A DNA stretch of 64,000 nucleotides from Magnetospirillum sp. SS-4 (GTDB lineage: Bacteria > Pseudomonadota > Alphaproteobacteria > Rhodospirillales > Magnetospirillaceae): NCBI RefSeq assembly GCF_902729425.1, contig NZ_CACVCH010000024.1, positions 62,001-126,000 on the forward strand, in the 5' to 3' direction. This document shows positions 9,546 through 19,100 of this stretch, in pieces; within the stretch, counting starts at the first letter, position 1, and the number at the start of each line of letters is the position of its first letter. The notes under the pieces are model-generated. The model saw nothing but the letters and a program-made list of their open reading frames with translations. It was not told the DNA's origin and searched no databases. The translations under genes and the position numbers were made by a program.

Positions 9546-10211
9546 TCAGGACAAGTTCCGCGCGAACCACACGATGCGTCCGACGATGTAGATCTCGTCC
9601 GCAGTGCGCTCGTAGGGCTGGTAGCGGGTGTTGTCCGAGATGATGCGCACGGAGGGAACCTCGCCGCCGGCCAGGCGCTCCAGCCGCTTGGCCACCAGCC
9701 CGAAGCCGTCGTGAAGGACAAAGATGCCGGTGGGATCGGGCATGGTCTGGGTGGTGTCGATCATCACCACGTCACCGCCCAGGAGGGTCGGCTCCATGCT
9801 GTCGCCGCGGACGCGGATCAGCTTCAGGCCGCCGGACCCCAGGCGCAGGACGTCGCGCAGCCACGCCTTGGGAAACCGCCAGGGAGCGCACTCTTCCTCG
9901 CTGTCCACCACCGCTCCGCCACCCATGTCGGCTTCGACGGCGACGAACGGCACGGTGACATAGGTCCGGCTGGAGACGGCGGCGACAGCGGGTGCATTCC
10001 CGCCGCCGTCGCCATACAGCAACGCCTCGACCGGCATCTTCAAGATCGTCGCGACGCGAGCCAGCTTCTCGCTGGACGGGTCGGAGGAGCGCCCGCGCAG
10101 GATGTCGTAGACGAAGGAGCGCCCCACCCCGGCCGCCTCCGCCACATGCAGCGGACGCAGGGAGAGTTCGGCCATGCGGGCGCGCATGCGGTCGGCCAGG
10201 GTGTCGGTCAT
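9546..10211 (-). CDS. Phage repressor, XRE HTH plus S24 peptidase domain
   Basis: 221 residues. Residues about 1-60 form an XRE-type HTH (MRARMAELSL, VAEAAGVGRSFVYDILRGRS). The C-terminal half is a LexA/CI-type S24 domain with the catalytic Ser in VRGDSMEPTLLGGD and the general-base Lys in FGLVAKRLERL, ending IVGRIVWFARNL. It should hold the prophage silent by binding operators in the 97-bp gap to the divergent Cro-like gene and be inactivated by RecA-stimulated self-cleavage. No obvious Ala-Gly cleavage pair is visible in the linker, so the cleavage point is unclear. The start ATG fits the divergent promoter described at 10241-10268. Confidence 0.95.
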   Translation of the reverse strand: MTDTLADRMRARMAELSLRPLHVAEAAGVGRSFVYDILRGRSSDPSSEKLARVATILKMPVEALLYGDGGGNAPAVAAVSSRTYVTVPFVAVEADMGGGAVVDSEEECAPWRFPKAWLRDVLRLGSGGLKLIRVRGDSMEPTLLGGDVVMIDTTQTMPDPTGIFVLHDGFGLVAKRLERLAGGEVPSVRIISDNTRYQPYERTADEIYIVGRIVWFARNLS

Positions 10212-10240
10212 GATGGCTCCTCGGGTTCGTGCGGATCCAT

Positions 10241-10268
10241 AAAATAGGATTGGTCCTAATCGTGTCAA
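10241..10268 (-). promoter_or_regulatory. Repressor promoter
   Basis: Read on the minus strand, TTGACA (10268-10263) is followed after 16 bp by TATTTT (10246-10241), a good sigma-70 promoter 30 bp before the repressor ATG. The spacer contains the dyad TAGGA-TTGG-TCCTA (10245-10258), a natural place for autoregulation. Confidence 0.65.
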
Positions 10269-10286
10269 GCTTGATAGGGTCCGTCC
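10244..10286. promoter_or_regulatory. Candidate operators of the lysogeny switch
   Basis: Two related words, ATAGGATTGGTCC (10244-10256) and ATAGGGTCCGTCC (10274-10286), match at 10 of 13 positions and start exactly 30 bp apart, close to three helical turns. The first is part of a dyad, TAGGA-N4-TCCTA. They lie between the divergent repressor and Cro-like genes and are the best candidates for the CI/Cro-type binding sites. Confidence 0.5.
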
Positions 10287-10308
10287 AACGGAAACGAAGG
10301 GGGACCGA

Positions 10309-10557
10309 ATGGACGCCACCGAAACCAACATCACCGATCACGTCAGCACCTTCATCTCCGACGTCCAGAAGGAGGTCGAGGTGTGGCTGGCGGAGACGGG
10401 GACCGCGCCGACCATGTTCTGCAAGAAGGCGGTCAACGACCCGAACCTGCTGCGCCATATCGAGCAGGGCCGCCGCCGTCTGACCTTCGCCATGGCCGTC
10501 CGCCTGCGCGAGTATATTGCCGAACAAAAGCAGAATATGGCGGGAGGTCGGGCATGA
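10309..10557 (+). CDS. Cro-like small regulator
   Basis: 82 residues, ATG at 10309 after AAGGGGGA. It is the first gene rightward, divergent from the S24 repressor. The sequence (MFCKKAVNDPNLLRHIEQGR, RRLTFAMAVRLREYI) looks like a shortened HTH region with an N-terminal helical extension. The position and divergent arrangement are those of a Cro or early activator. It ends in an ATGA overlap with the next gene, tying the switch directly to the recombination operon. Confidence 0.8.
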   Translation: MDATETNITDHVSTFISDVQKEVEVWLAETGTAPTMFCKKAVNDPNLLRHIEQGRRRLTFAMAVRLREYIAEQKQNMAGGRA

Positions 10558-11033
10558 CCATCCCCAATCGCCCCCGCCTGGCCGACATGGCCAACATGCC
10601 GCTCGGCGAAATCGTTGCCCTGTCCGGCGAGACCCTGGCTCTGTTGCAGGAAGAGGCCGAGGAGGCCCTGCGTCGCGCCAAGGCAGCCAAGGACTGGCTC
10701 GACGGCGCCCTGGAACGCAAGTACGGCGCCCTGGCGGCGGAGCGCCGCCGTGTCGAAGGCAAGGACTCCGGCACCGTTCGCTTCGATGACGGCGCCGTCA
10801 CCGTGGTGGCCGATCTGCCCAAGAAGATCGAGTGGGACCAGACGCAGTTGGCGGCCATCGTCGAGCGCATCCGCACGGGCGGTGGCGAGCCGGGCGAGTA
10901 CGTCGAGATGGCGTTCAAGGTGTCCGAGCGCAAGTACGGCGCCTGGCCGGCCCACATCCGCACCGCGTTCGAGGCCGCCCGCACGGTGAAGACCGGCAAG
11001 CCGACCTTCGCGCTCAAGTCCAACAGCCCATGA
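10554..11033 (+). CDS. Hypothetical phage early protein
   Basis: 159 residues, ATG overlapping the previous stop by 4 bp. A helical N-terminus with SGETLALLQEEAEEALRRAK and KKYGAL-like charged repeats precedes a compact C-terminal part with DLPKKIEWDQTQLAAIVERI and AFKVSERKYGAW. Proteins of this kind precede AAA ATPase and DUF669 genes in alphaproteobacterial phages, and the same synteny holds here, so a role in phage recombination is likely. No motif shows the activity. Confidence 0.8.
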   Translation: MTIPNRPRLADMANMPLGEIVALSGETLALLQEEAEEALRRAKAAKDWLDGALERKYGALAAERRRVEGKDSGTVRFDDGAVTVVADLPKKIEWDQTQLAAIVERIRTGGGEPGEYVEMAFKVSERKYGAWPAHIRTAFEAARTVKTGKPTFALKSNSP

Positions 11034-11128
11034 GACACGGCGGGGCGGCCCGTTCCGCAAGGGCGGGCAGGTTCCCCTCCGGCGCCCGGTCAACGCCCCG
11101 TCGTCCCCCCTTTGAATCGGAGAACCCC

Positions 11129-11965
11129 ATGGCCGTTCGCATCATCACCGCCGACGAGCGCCTGTCGTCCGCCGGCAACAAGACCTCGGTGGCCATTTTC
11201 GGCCCGCCCGGTGTCGGCAAGACGTCGCTGCTGAAGACCCTGCCGCCCGCCCAGACCGTCTGCCTGGATCTGGAAGCGGGGATGAAATCGGTGCAAGACT
11301 GGCCGGGCGCCAGCATCCCAGTGCGCAGCTTCGGCGACTTCCGCGACCTCGCCGTGCTCATCGGCGGCCCCGATCCGGCGGTCGATCCCAACGCCTGGTA
11401 TAGCGCCCAGCACCATCAGCATGTGCGCTCGGTCTATTCCGGTTCTGGGGTCGAGGAGTTCCTGGCCTCGATGCCGGTGGTGTTCGTCGATTCCATCACC
11501 GACCTGACCCGCCAGGCCATGGCCTATGCCAAACAGCAGCCCGAGGCGTTCTCGGACCGCACCGGCAAACCCGACGTGCGCGGCGCCTACGGCCTGCTGG
11601 GGCGCGAGGTGATCCAGGCCCTGAAGCACCTGCAGCACGCACCGGACAAGACGGTGATCTTTGTCGGCGTGCTGGAGAAGGTCACCGACGAATTCAACGT
11701 CGCCACCTGGCAGCCGCAGATGGAGGGATCGAAAGCGGGGCGGGAACTGCCCGGCATCGTCGATCAGGTCATCTCCATGCATCTGTTCTCGGCCGACGCC
11801 GAGGGCAACTGGCTGCTGGACGAGAAAGCCGTTGAGCGTCGCCTGGTCTGCCGTTCCGGCAATCCCTACGGCCTGCCCGCCAAGGATCGCTCCGGCCGCC
11901 TGGACGTGACCGAGCCGCCGGATCTCGGCGCCCTGCTTTCCAAGATCAACCGCGCCTCCGCCTGA
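11129..11965 (+). CDS. Phage AAA ATPase (AAA_24, Sak4-like candidate)
   Basis: 278 residues. The ATG at 11129 follows GGAGAA and is preferred to upstream starts inside the preceding gene. It has Walker A GPPGVGKTSLLKTL, an acidic CLDLEAGMKSV strand, and Walker B-like VVFVDSITDL. This is the RecA-fold ATPase type (AAA_24) found in phage recombination clusters, including Sak4-type single-strand annealing ATPases. The next gene is a DUF669 SSB-like protein, the usual partner of Sak4-type proteins, which supports a homologous-recombination role. Annealing activity is inferred. Confidence 0.85.
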   Translation: MAVRIITADERLSSAGNKTSVAIFGPPGVGKTSLLKTLPPAQTVCLDLEAGMKSVQDWPGASIPVRSFGDFRDLAVLIGGPDPAVDPNAWYSAQHHQHVRSVYSGSGVEEFLASMPVVFVDSITDLTRQAMAYAKQQPEAFSDRTGKPDVRGAYGLLGREVIQALKHLQHAPDKTVIFVGVLEKVTDEFNVATWQPQMEGSKAGRELPGIVDQVISMHLFSADAEGNWLLDEKAVERRLVCRSGNPYGLPAKDRSGRLDVTEPPDLGALLSKINRASA

Positions 11966-11984
11966 TTGAAAGGAACCTACCCCC

Positions 11985-12734
11985 ATGTCCTACGATTTCA
12001 ACGACGCCCAGCCGCAGATGATGCCCACGGGCGAACTGATCCCCGACGGCACCTTCGCCAAGGTGCGCATGACCATCCGCCCCGGCGGCACCAACGGCTC
12101 GGCCCCCATGGATGCCGGGCTGCTGAAGGCAGGCACCGACAGCGACGCCAGGATGCTCGACTGCGAATTCACCGTGGTCGAGGGGCCGTTCGTGCGCCGC
12201 AAGTTTTGGCAGAACTTCACGGTGGCCGGCGGCAAGGTTGACGACAAGGGCCAGTCCAAGGGCTGGAATATCTCGAAGGCGTCGTTCCGCGCCATGGTGG
12301 ATTCCGCCCTCGGCCTCAACCCCAAGGACATGAGCGACGCCGCCAAGGCCAAGCGGGTGCTGCAGGGGTTGAAGCAGCTGGACGGCATCACCTTCGCCGC
12401 CCGCATCATGGTCGAGCCGGCCAGCGACCCCAAATACCGCGACCAGAACCGGCTGGCCAACGTGGTACTGCCCGGCGAGCCGCAATACGAGCCGGTGATG
12501 AAGGGCGAGGTGGTGGAGCCCGATCCCATCAATGCCAAGCCGCGCAAACCGACCAATGCCGGTGCCGGGCAGAACGCCCCGGCCTGGGCCACCGATGCCG
12601 CACCGGCGCAGGCGCCGCAGCAGCAGGCCGGCAATGTTCCCTGGAACCAGCAGGGGGCGGCCCAGCCCCAGCCCGCCACCCAGCAGTCCACCGCCCAGCC
12701 GTCGGCCAACGGCCCGGCCTGGCTCAATGGTTGA
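11985..12734 (+). CDS. DUF669 single-strand-binding-like protein
   Basis: 249 residues. The N-terminal 180 residues match the DUF669 layout: MSYDFNDAQPQ opening, PDGTFAKVRMTIRPGG, LDCEFTVVEG, RKFWQNFTV, KASFRAMVDSALGLNP, and an FAARIMVEPA strand. The C-terminal 70 residues are a Gln/Ala/Pro-rich tail, the same architecture as SSB proteins with flexible tails, though the terminus WLNG is not acidic. It lies directly after the AAA ATPase with a 19-bp gap. It probably coats single-stranded phage DNA and partners the ATPase. Confidence 0.85.
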   Translation: MSYDFNDAQPQMMPTGELIPDGTFAKVRMTIRPGGTNGSAPMDAGLLKAGTDSDARMLDCEFTVVEGPFVRRKFWQNFTVAGGKVDDKGQSKGWNISKASFRAMVDSALGLNPKDMSDAAKAKRVLQGLKQLDGITFAARIMVEPASDPKYRDQNRLANVVLPGEPQYEPVMKGEVVEPDPINAKPRKPTNAGAGQNAPAWATDAAPAQAPQQQAGNVPWNQQGAAQPQPATQQSTAQPSANGPAWLNG

Positions 12735-12774
12735 CGGAGACGCCGCCCGTCGGCCCGGCGGGCGGCTTCACCCC

Positions 12775-13002
12775 ATGACGGACGATGAATGGCAGGCGCA
12801 TGTGACGCGTCAGGCGGCAAAGGCGATCGGTGAATGGCTCGAAGCCCGCGGAAGACTGCACCAGCCCATCAGGGTTCTCGCCCTGTGGGAACTGGAGGCC
12901 ATGGCTCAGGCGGCCATCAGCAGCTTCGTGGTGCTGGGCTGTTCGCGGATCAAGGACGAGCCGGGCGAACACCCGGACCTGACCCGGCTCTTGCTGGCCT
13001 GA
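12775..13002 (+). CDS. Small hypothetical phage protein
   Basis: 75 residues from ATG 12775 (MTDDEWQAHVTRQ). An in-frame ATG at 12727, overlapping the DUF669 gene by 8 bp, would add 16 residues; neither start has a clear ribosome site. It is helical, with IRVLALWELEAMAQAAISSF. It lies between the SSB-like gene and a zinc-ribbon gene, and its end overlaps the next gene's likely start. No function can be assigned. Confidence 0.65.
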   Translation: MTDDEWQAHVTRQAAKAIGEWLEARGRLHQPIRVLALWELEAMAQAAISSFVVLGCSRIKDEPGEHPDLTRLLLA

Positions 13003-13370
13003 CGCTGTGCGCGGTGTGCGGGCGGGAAGCCCGAGGCTTCGGCTACGTCCACCGCCTGCGCCACGACATCTACCCCCATTACGGCTTCTGCTCGACGCGC
13101 TGCCAGCAGGCCGGCGCCGAAATCGCCCGACGGAGCAACGGCATGATCGACAAAACCGCCCGCGAAACCCAGGCCATCAAGGATGCCCGTCCGCTCTTCG
13201 CCGAGGCCCTGACGGCGCTGGGTCTGATGGAGCATTTCTTCAACCGCAGTGCCGCCGACATCGACCGCCTGATCGAGGCCGCCGTCACCGGCTACGTCGA
13301 GTCCATGCAACGGCAGGCCAGTGTGCCGGAACGCACCGGTACCGCTTTCGACGATCCCATCCCGTTCTGA
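12999..13370 (+). CDS. Zinc-ribbon-like phage protein
   Basis: About 123 residues, start uncertain. The frame shows CAVCGREARGF and then YGFCSTRCQQAG, a CxxC...CxxxC zinc-binding pattern, followed by helices and a DDPIPF tail. Keeping both cysteine pairs requires a start near CTG 12999; GTG 13014 would lose the first Cys. A distant in-frame ATG at 12834 lies deep in the preceding gene and is unlikely. The acidic DDPIPF end resembles SSB-type C-terminal peptides, so interaction with replication proteins is possible but speculative. Confidence 0.6.
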   Translation: MTLCAVCGREARGFGYVHRLRHDIYPHYGFCSTRCQQAGAEIARRSNGMIDKTARETQAIKDARPLFAEALTALGLMEHFFNRSAADIDRLIEAAVTGYVESMQRQASVPERTGTAFDDPIPF

Positions 13371-13381
13371 AGGCCGCCGCC

Positions 13382-14179
13382 ATGCTCGACCTGAATCATG
13401 ACTCCGGCTGCCAGTATCTGGGACCTGCCCGCGATCCCGGCATCACCGTGGCGGTGAACGCCGCCATCGACAGCATGCTGGTCGCCCGCAACCGGGCGCA
13501 GGTGGCTCGCCAGTACGTCAGCACTTCGGGCATAGGCCGCGACTGCCTGCGCCAGATCCAGTACGACTACCTAGCCGTGCCCAAGGACGAGGGCCGCGAT
13601 TTCGAGCCCAAGACGCTCCGCATCTTCGAGGCCGGCCATCGCGGCGAGGACGTGGTGGCGGCATGGCTGAGATCGGCCGGGTTCGATCTGCGCACCGAAC
13701 GTCGCGACGGAAAGCAGTTCGGCTTCGCGGCGCTGAACGGCCGCTTCAAGGGCCACATCGACGGCTGCCTGGTCGGCGGCCCAGTGGCGATGGCCTATCC
13801 CGCCTTATGGGAGAACAAGGCGCTCGGCGCCTCATCGTGGAAGGACGTCGTCAAGCGCGGCGTGGTGCTGTCCAAGCCGGTCTATGCCGCGCAGATTGCG
13901 CTGTATCAGGCCTACATGGATCTGCCGGCACCGGCGCTGTTCACGGCTCTCAACCGCGACACCTGGGAGGTCTACTGCGAGCTGGTGCCGTTCGACGCTG
14001 CCCTGGCCCAGGCCATGAGCGACCGTGCCCTCCAGGTGGTGCAGGCCAGTGATGCCCACGAGTTGCTGCCCCGTGCCGCAGCCGAACGCAGCTCGGTGGT
14101 TTGCCGCGGCGGCAGGACGGCGGGCGGGTGGCACGGGGCCTGTTCCTGGCAGGACCGCTGCTGGGGAGCCTGCCGATGA
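13382..14179 (+). CDS. PD-(D/E)XK exonuclease-like protein (RecB/Cas4-like)
   Basis: 265 residues. The core motifs of a RecB-type nuclease are visible: RIFEAGHRGEDVVAAWL (His helix), FKGHIDGCLVGG (Asp) and ALWENKALG (Glu-x-Lys), then YAAQIALYQAYM with the conserved Gln and Tyr. The C-terminus has spaced cysteines (VVCRGG, then CSWQDRCWGAC) reminiscent of the iron-sulfur cluster of Cas4/AddB-like nucleases. It probably resects double-stranded ends for the AAA/SSB recombination pair. The stop overlaps the next start as ATGA. Confidence 0.85.
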   Translation: MLDLNHDSGCQYLGPARDPGITVAVNAAIDSMLVARNRAQVARQYVSTSGIGRDCLRQIQYDYLAVPKDEGRDFEPKTLRIFEAGHRGEDVVAAWLRSAGFDLRTERRDGKQFGFAALNGRFKGHIDGCLVGGPVAMAYPALWENKALGASSWKDVVKRGVVLSKPVYAAQIALYQAYMDLPAPALFTALNRDTWEVYCELVPFDAALAQAMSDRALQVVQASDAHELLPRAAAERSSVVCRGGRTAGGWHGACSWQDRCWGACR

Positions 14180-14808
14180 ATACCCGCCCCCTCAGCTACG
14201 ACGTGCTCCAGGTGCGCGACACCAGCGGCCCGCGCACCGTCGCCCGCCTGTGGTGCGCCCAATGCGGCGAGACGCTGGACCTCACCCTGAACAGCACCCA
14301 TCACGCCGATGGTGTCGAGCGCATGGCTCGGGCCAAGGGCTGGGACTGCGACAAGAACCGCCCCCGCCGCACCCTCTGCCCCGACTGCAAGGCCCGCCCG
14401 CGCCCGCCGGCTACGCCGGCAAACGTTGTGACCCGGAGCTCCGCCCCGCCGGTCAAGGCGGCAGCGCCGAAACCCATCAAACCAACCATCCCGAAGGAAA
14501 TGCCGATGACCACGCCCGCCCTCCGTCCCGCCACTCCCGACGAACGCATGCGCATCCGCCACAAGCTGGACGAGGTGTTCGACGATTCCAAGGGCATGTA
14601 CCTGGACGGCTATTCCGATCAGCGCGTCGCCGAGGACCTGAAGCTGCCGCGCAAGATGATCGAGCAGATCCGCGAGGCGGCCTATGGCCCCATCCGCACC
14701 GATCCCGAACTCGACCAGCTGCGCACCGACATCGCAGCCCTGGTCGCCCAGGCCAGCACCCTGGCCAACCGGCTGGCCGAGGTCGAGAAACGCTTCCAGC
14801 CCCGGTGA
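14176..14808 (+). CDS. Zinc-ribbon and HTH-like hypothetical protein
   Basis: 210 residues, ATG overlapping the nuclease stop by 4 bp. The N-terminus has two cysteine pairs, WCAQCGETL and LCPDCKARP. A Pro/Lys linker (residues about 75-115) leads to a C-terminal domain with RIRHKLDEVFDD, YSDQRVAEDLKLPRKMIEQI, which reads as an HTH, and a coiled coil. Nucleic-acid binding in the replication module is likely. No specific family is recognised. Confidence 0.75.
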   Translation: MNTRPLSYDVLQVRDTSGPRTVARLWCAQCGETLDLTLNSTHHADGVERMARAKGWDCDKNRPRRTLCPDCKARPRPPATPANVVTRSSAPPVKAAAPKPIKPTIPKEMPMTTPALRPATPDERMRIRHKLDEVFDDSKGMYLDGYSDQRVAEDLKLPRKMIEQIREAAYGPIRTDPELDQLRTDIAALVAQASTLANRLAEVEKRFQPR

Positions 14809-14813
14809 CGATA

Positions 14814-16118
14814 ATGGGCGACATCACTCCGTCCGACACCCAGGCCCAGGCCATCGCCGCCATCCGCGATTGGTTCCAGACCCGCACCAGCGAGCAGCAG
14901 GTGTTCCGGCTGTTCGGCTATGCCGGGACGGGAAAGTCCACGGTGCTGAAGTTCGCCCTCGACGATCTGGGCCTTTCGCCCCATTCCGAGGACCGCCCCG
15001 GCGTGGTCACTGCCACCTTCACCGGCAAGGCCGCCCTGGTGCTGCGGCGCAAGGGCACCCCGGCGCGCACCATCCATAGCCTGATCTACAGCGTCATCGA
15101 GGCCACCGAGGACGAGATCGAGGAAGCCCAGAAGCGCATCGCCCAGGCGGAAATCGACGCCCGCCACCTCGTCGGCTTCGACCGCACCTCCGCCGAGGCC
15201 GCCATCGAGGCGATGCGCCAGACTCTCCGTGAGATGAAGAAGCCGCGTTTCGCCATCAATCCCGACAGCCCTGCCGCATCGGCCAGGCTGATCGTGCTGG
15301 ACGAGGTGTCGATGGTCGGCGAGGACATGGCCCGCGACCTGATGAGCTTCGAGCGTCCCATCCTAGTGCTGGGCGATCCCGGCCAGTTACCGCCGATCAA
15401 GGGGGAAGGCGCCTTCACCCAAGCTGCGCCCGACATCATGCTGACCGAGATCCACCGCCAGGCGGCCGAGAGCGCCATCATCCGGCTGGCCACCCTGGCG
15501 CGCGAGGGGAGGCCCATCGGCTTCGGCCAGTACGACGACCATGCTTGGAAGATGCGGATGGCCGACGTCACGCCGGGACAATGTCTGCGCGGCGGTCAGG
15601 TCATCTGCGGCAAGAACGCCACTCGTTTCCAGCTCAACAACGCGCTCCGCCGTGCCGCCGGCTTCAGCGGATCGTTCCTGCCGACCGGGCCGGCGGAGAA
15701 GATCATCTGCCTCAAGAACCAGAACGACCTCGGCCTGATCAACGGCATGTTCCTGTCGCTGGCCGACATCGTCGACGAGGGCAGCCTGTACTTCTCGGCG
15801 GTGGTCACCGACGAGGAAGGAACCCCCATCGGTCCACCGGCCAGGGACGGCAAGCCGGGGCGGCTGATGCTCTACAAGGGCCATTTCCAGGACCATGTTG
15901 CCCTCGATCCCCACCGACATGACCGCGATTGGCGGGACAAGAAAAAGCTGGCCGAGGCCACCTTCGGCTGGGCCATCACCTGCCACAAGGCGCAGGGCTC
16001 GCAGTGGGAGAACGTCATCGTCTGGGACGACGGGCTGGGCCGCACCGAACAGGACCGCCGCCGCTGGCTGTACACCGCCATCACCCGAGCCGAACGGGGG
16101 CTGGTGATCCTGGCATGA
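14814..16118 (+). CDS. RecD-like SF1 DNA helicase
   Basis: 434 residues from ATG 14814; a GTG at 14805 overlapping the previous stop is an alternative start. It has Walker A FGYAGTGKSTVLKF, TFTGKAALVLRRKG with TIHSLIY (motif Ia region), Walker B LIVLDEVSMVGED, LVLGDPGQLPPIKGEG (motif III), and the C-terminal WAITCHKAQGSQWENV and LYTAITRAERGLVIL (motifs V-VI). These are the hallmarks of SF1B RecD2/Dda-type helicases. In phages such helicases act in replication or recombination. It overlaps the primase-helicase gene as ATGA. Confidence 0.95.
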   Translation: MGDITPSDTQAQAIAAIRDWFQTRTSEQQVFRLFGYAGTGKSTVLKFALDDLGLSPHSEDRPGVVTATFTGKAALVLRRKGTPARTIHSLIYSVIEATEDEIEEAQKRIAQAEIDARHLVGFDRTSAEAAIEAMRQTLREMKKPRFAINPDSPAASARLIVLDEVSMVGEDMARDLMSFERPILVLGDPGQLPPIKGEGAFTQAAPDIMLTEIHRQAAESAIIRLATLAREGRPIGFGQYDDHAWKMRMADVTPGQCLRGGQVICGKNATRFQLNNALRRAAGFSGSFLPTGPAEKIICLKNQNDLGLINGMFLSLADIVDEGSLYFSAVVTDEEGTPIGPPARDGKPGRLMLYKGHFQDHVALDPHRHDRDWRDKKKLAEATFGWAITCHKAQGSQWENVIVWDDGLGRTEQDRRRWLYTAITRAERGLVILA

Positions 16119-19100
16119 TCGACCTCAACGACGTCTGGGCGCCGCCGGCCCGCCATGACCTGCACAACATCCGCGACCGCCTCGCCGCGACGGCACCGGA
16201 TTGGCTGCCGGGGCTGTTTCCGCAGGCGCGGTGGTCGCAGGATCGGCGGACGTTGCGTTGCGCCGACCTGTCGGGCCGGGCGCCGCGGAAGGAAGGGTCG
16301 TGCATTCTCCACCTCGCCGGCCCCCACGCCGGCTGGGGCTTCGACCACGCCACCGGCGAGAGCGCCGGCCCCATCGACCTGATCCACCACGCCACCGGCC
16401 TCGCCGACCGCGATCTGTTCGAGGAGGCCGCCCGGCTGGCCCGCCTCGATCTGCCCGCGCCACCACGAGCCAACAACCCCAAGCCCACCCACGACCTGGA
16501 AGTGGCCCGCATCATCGGCTCTGCCCAACCGCTGGCCGGGACCGTCGGCGAGACCTATCTCCGCCACCGCGGGGTCGGCAATCCCCGTTCGCCCGATCTG
16601 CTGTACCACGATGACCTTCCCGACTTCGAGGGACGGCGCGGCTGGCCGGGTCTGGTGGGCGTCGTCCGTGACGGCGCCGGCAATCCCACCGGCGGCATCC
16701 ACCGCACCTTCCTGCTCGACGATGGCTCGGGCAAGGCCCCGCCGGGCAAGAAGATGCTGGGGGCTGTCGATGGCGGTTCGGTTCGGCTCGCGCCGCTGCC
16801 TGCCGACGGGCATCTCGGTGTCGCCGAGGGCATCGAGACCGCCCTGTCGGCCTGGGCCATCTTCGGCATCCCCACCTGGGCGGCGTTGTCGGCGGGCGGC
16901 ATCCGCCAATGGCAATGGCCCGAGGGCACAAGCCGCGTCACCATCTTCGCCGATGCCGGCGACGCCGGTCAGCAGGCCGCCGCCACCCTGGCTGATCGCC
17001 TCAATGCCGCCGACATCCCGTCCACCATCGTCTCGCCCCTGCACGGCGACGATTTCAACGACGATCTGCGCAAGGGCGCGGCGCTCGCACATTATAATAA
17101 TGTGCAGCCCGCCGCCGAGGAGGCTCCGACCTTCGAGAGCCTGATGGCACAGGTGGACAGCCTGCAAGACGGCGATGCCATCGCCCTGGGCCGCCTCTAT
17201 GCCGAGATCGCCAGTTGCAACCTGGAGATTTTCCAGCAGGACAAGTTATTCGCCGCCATCAGGAAGCAGGCCGGCATCGGCATCCCCACATCGCGGAAAC
17301 AGGTGGCCGCCCTGCGGAAGACGCTGGATGCAGCGGCGGCGGATCACGAGGCCGACGATGTCAGCTTCGACGACGAAGTGCGGCAGATGGCCACCCTCTT
17401 TCCGCTGCCCCGCACCGAGGGCGTCGACCTGCGTCTGTGCCGCGCGTCCCGCTCCGGCGAGATCCTGGTCCATCGCAACATGGGCAGCGGCAAGGATGGC
17501 CGAACCATGTGGCAGGCGGTCGCCAGCCCCTTCGGCATTCCCTCCCGGTTGCGCTATCTCGACCACGACGATGCCTACGGCCTGCGCGTCGTCATTCGCG
17601 ACATGCAGGGAAACCCGCGAGTGGTGGACTTTCCCCGCGCAGCCATTGCCCAGCAGGGGGCGCAGGAAATCCGCTCCGCCCTCTACGCCGCTGGTCTGCG
17701 CACCCTGGCCGATGGCGATCAGGTCGCAGTCATGCTGCTGAAGGCCGCCAATCCCCAGGCCGAGACCCTGGTGGTTAGCCGTCCCGGCTGGCATCGGCTG
17801 GAGGGGCGCGACCACCCGGTGTTCGTCACCCCGGCCGGGCAGGCCATGGGCGAGGCCACTGCGCTGGAATTGGCCGCCAATGCCCGCAGCGAGTCCGTGC
17901 GTGGCAATCTCGACGGCTGGAAGGCGGCGGTGGTGGCGGCGACCTCGGTCACCGGCTGTCCGCATTTCCTGCTCGGCGTCCTGGCCGGGTTCTCGGGTGT
18001 GGTGCAGTCGCTGGCCGGGTTGGACAGTTGCGGCCTCAATCTCAGCGGCCTGTCGTCCAGCGGTAAGACCACGGCGCAGAAGCTGGCGGTGTCCGCCTGG
18101 ACCGCCACCGGCATCGGCGACGGCCTGCTGCAATCCATGCGCTCCACCGAGAACGCCGTGGAAGTCTTCGCCCAGGCCGCCAGCGGCACCGTTCTGGCCC
18201 TGGACGAGCTGGCCCATGTCGATGGCCGCACCATCGCCAAGCTGATCTACGCCATTGCCGGTGGGCAGGGGAAAGCCCGCATGACCGCAGGCGCCATGCT
18301 CAAGCAGCGTTACGCCTGGTCGACCTATGCACTGCTGTCCAGCGAATGCTCCCTGGAAGAAAAGGTCCGCGCCGACGGCGGCGCCTGGATCGCCGGCATG
18401 GCGGTGCGCATCGTCGACGTGGACGTCACCGACGTGGACCGTCACGTTCCGGCCTCCACCCTGCAGGCCATCGCGGGGATCAACAATCACCATGGCCACG
18501 CCGGACCCGCCTTCGTCGAACGGATCATCGCCGCCGACATGCACCGCACGCCCGACGCGCTGCGTGACCGCATCCTGACCGAGGCCCGCAAGCTGGCGGG
18601 CGACACCACCGATTCCGCCCGCATCCGCGCCGCCACCTGTCTGGCCCTGCCGCTGGTCGCCGGGCAACTGGCGCAGGAATTCGGGTTGCTGCCGTCGTTC
18701 ATCGACATCGAGACCCCGGTGCGCTGGGCGTGGAGCCGCTTCCAGAAATCGTCCGATGCCGAGGCGCTGACCCCCGGCGATCAAGTCGTCTCTATGCTGC
18801 GGGCCTGGATCGCCGAACGCTGGGACGTCACCATCAAGGCTGTGGACGCGGGCGAATACGGCTTCGACCGCAAGCACAACAACCGCGAGGCCGTCGCCTG
18901 GTACGACCGCGACGCCATCTACATCCCGGCCCACCGCCTGCGCGAGGCGGCAGGCGAAACCCTGAAGGCGGCGCAGATCAGCAGGATCCTGACCGACCGC
19001 GATATGCTGGCCCGCCGAGGCGACGAAAAGCGGGCGGCGATCCGTTACATCCCCGGCATCGGGCGTATCGACGCCTATGCGCTGAAACGCTCCGAACTGG

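Noticed and set aside
9324-10247. 307-codon plus-strand frame across the repressor region
   Set aside because: Runs antisense to the S24 repressor, whose catalytic motifs are clear, and through the switch region. Product is low-complexity.
12834-12998. N-terminal extension of the zinc-ribbon protein to ATG 12834
   Set aside because: It would overlap the upstream gene by 169 bp, and its residues look like an out-of-frame reading of that gene.
17246-18934. Long minus-strand open frame opposite the primase-helicase
   Set aside because: Shadow of the Toprim/DUF927 gene; composition typical of antisense G+C-rich frames and no ribosome site.
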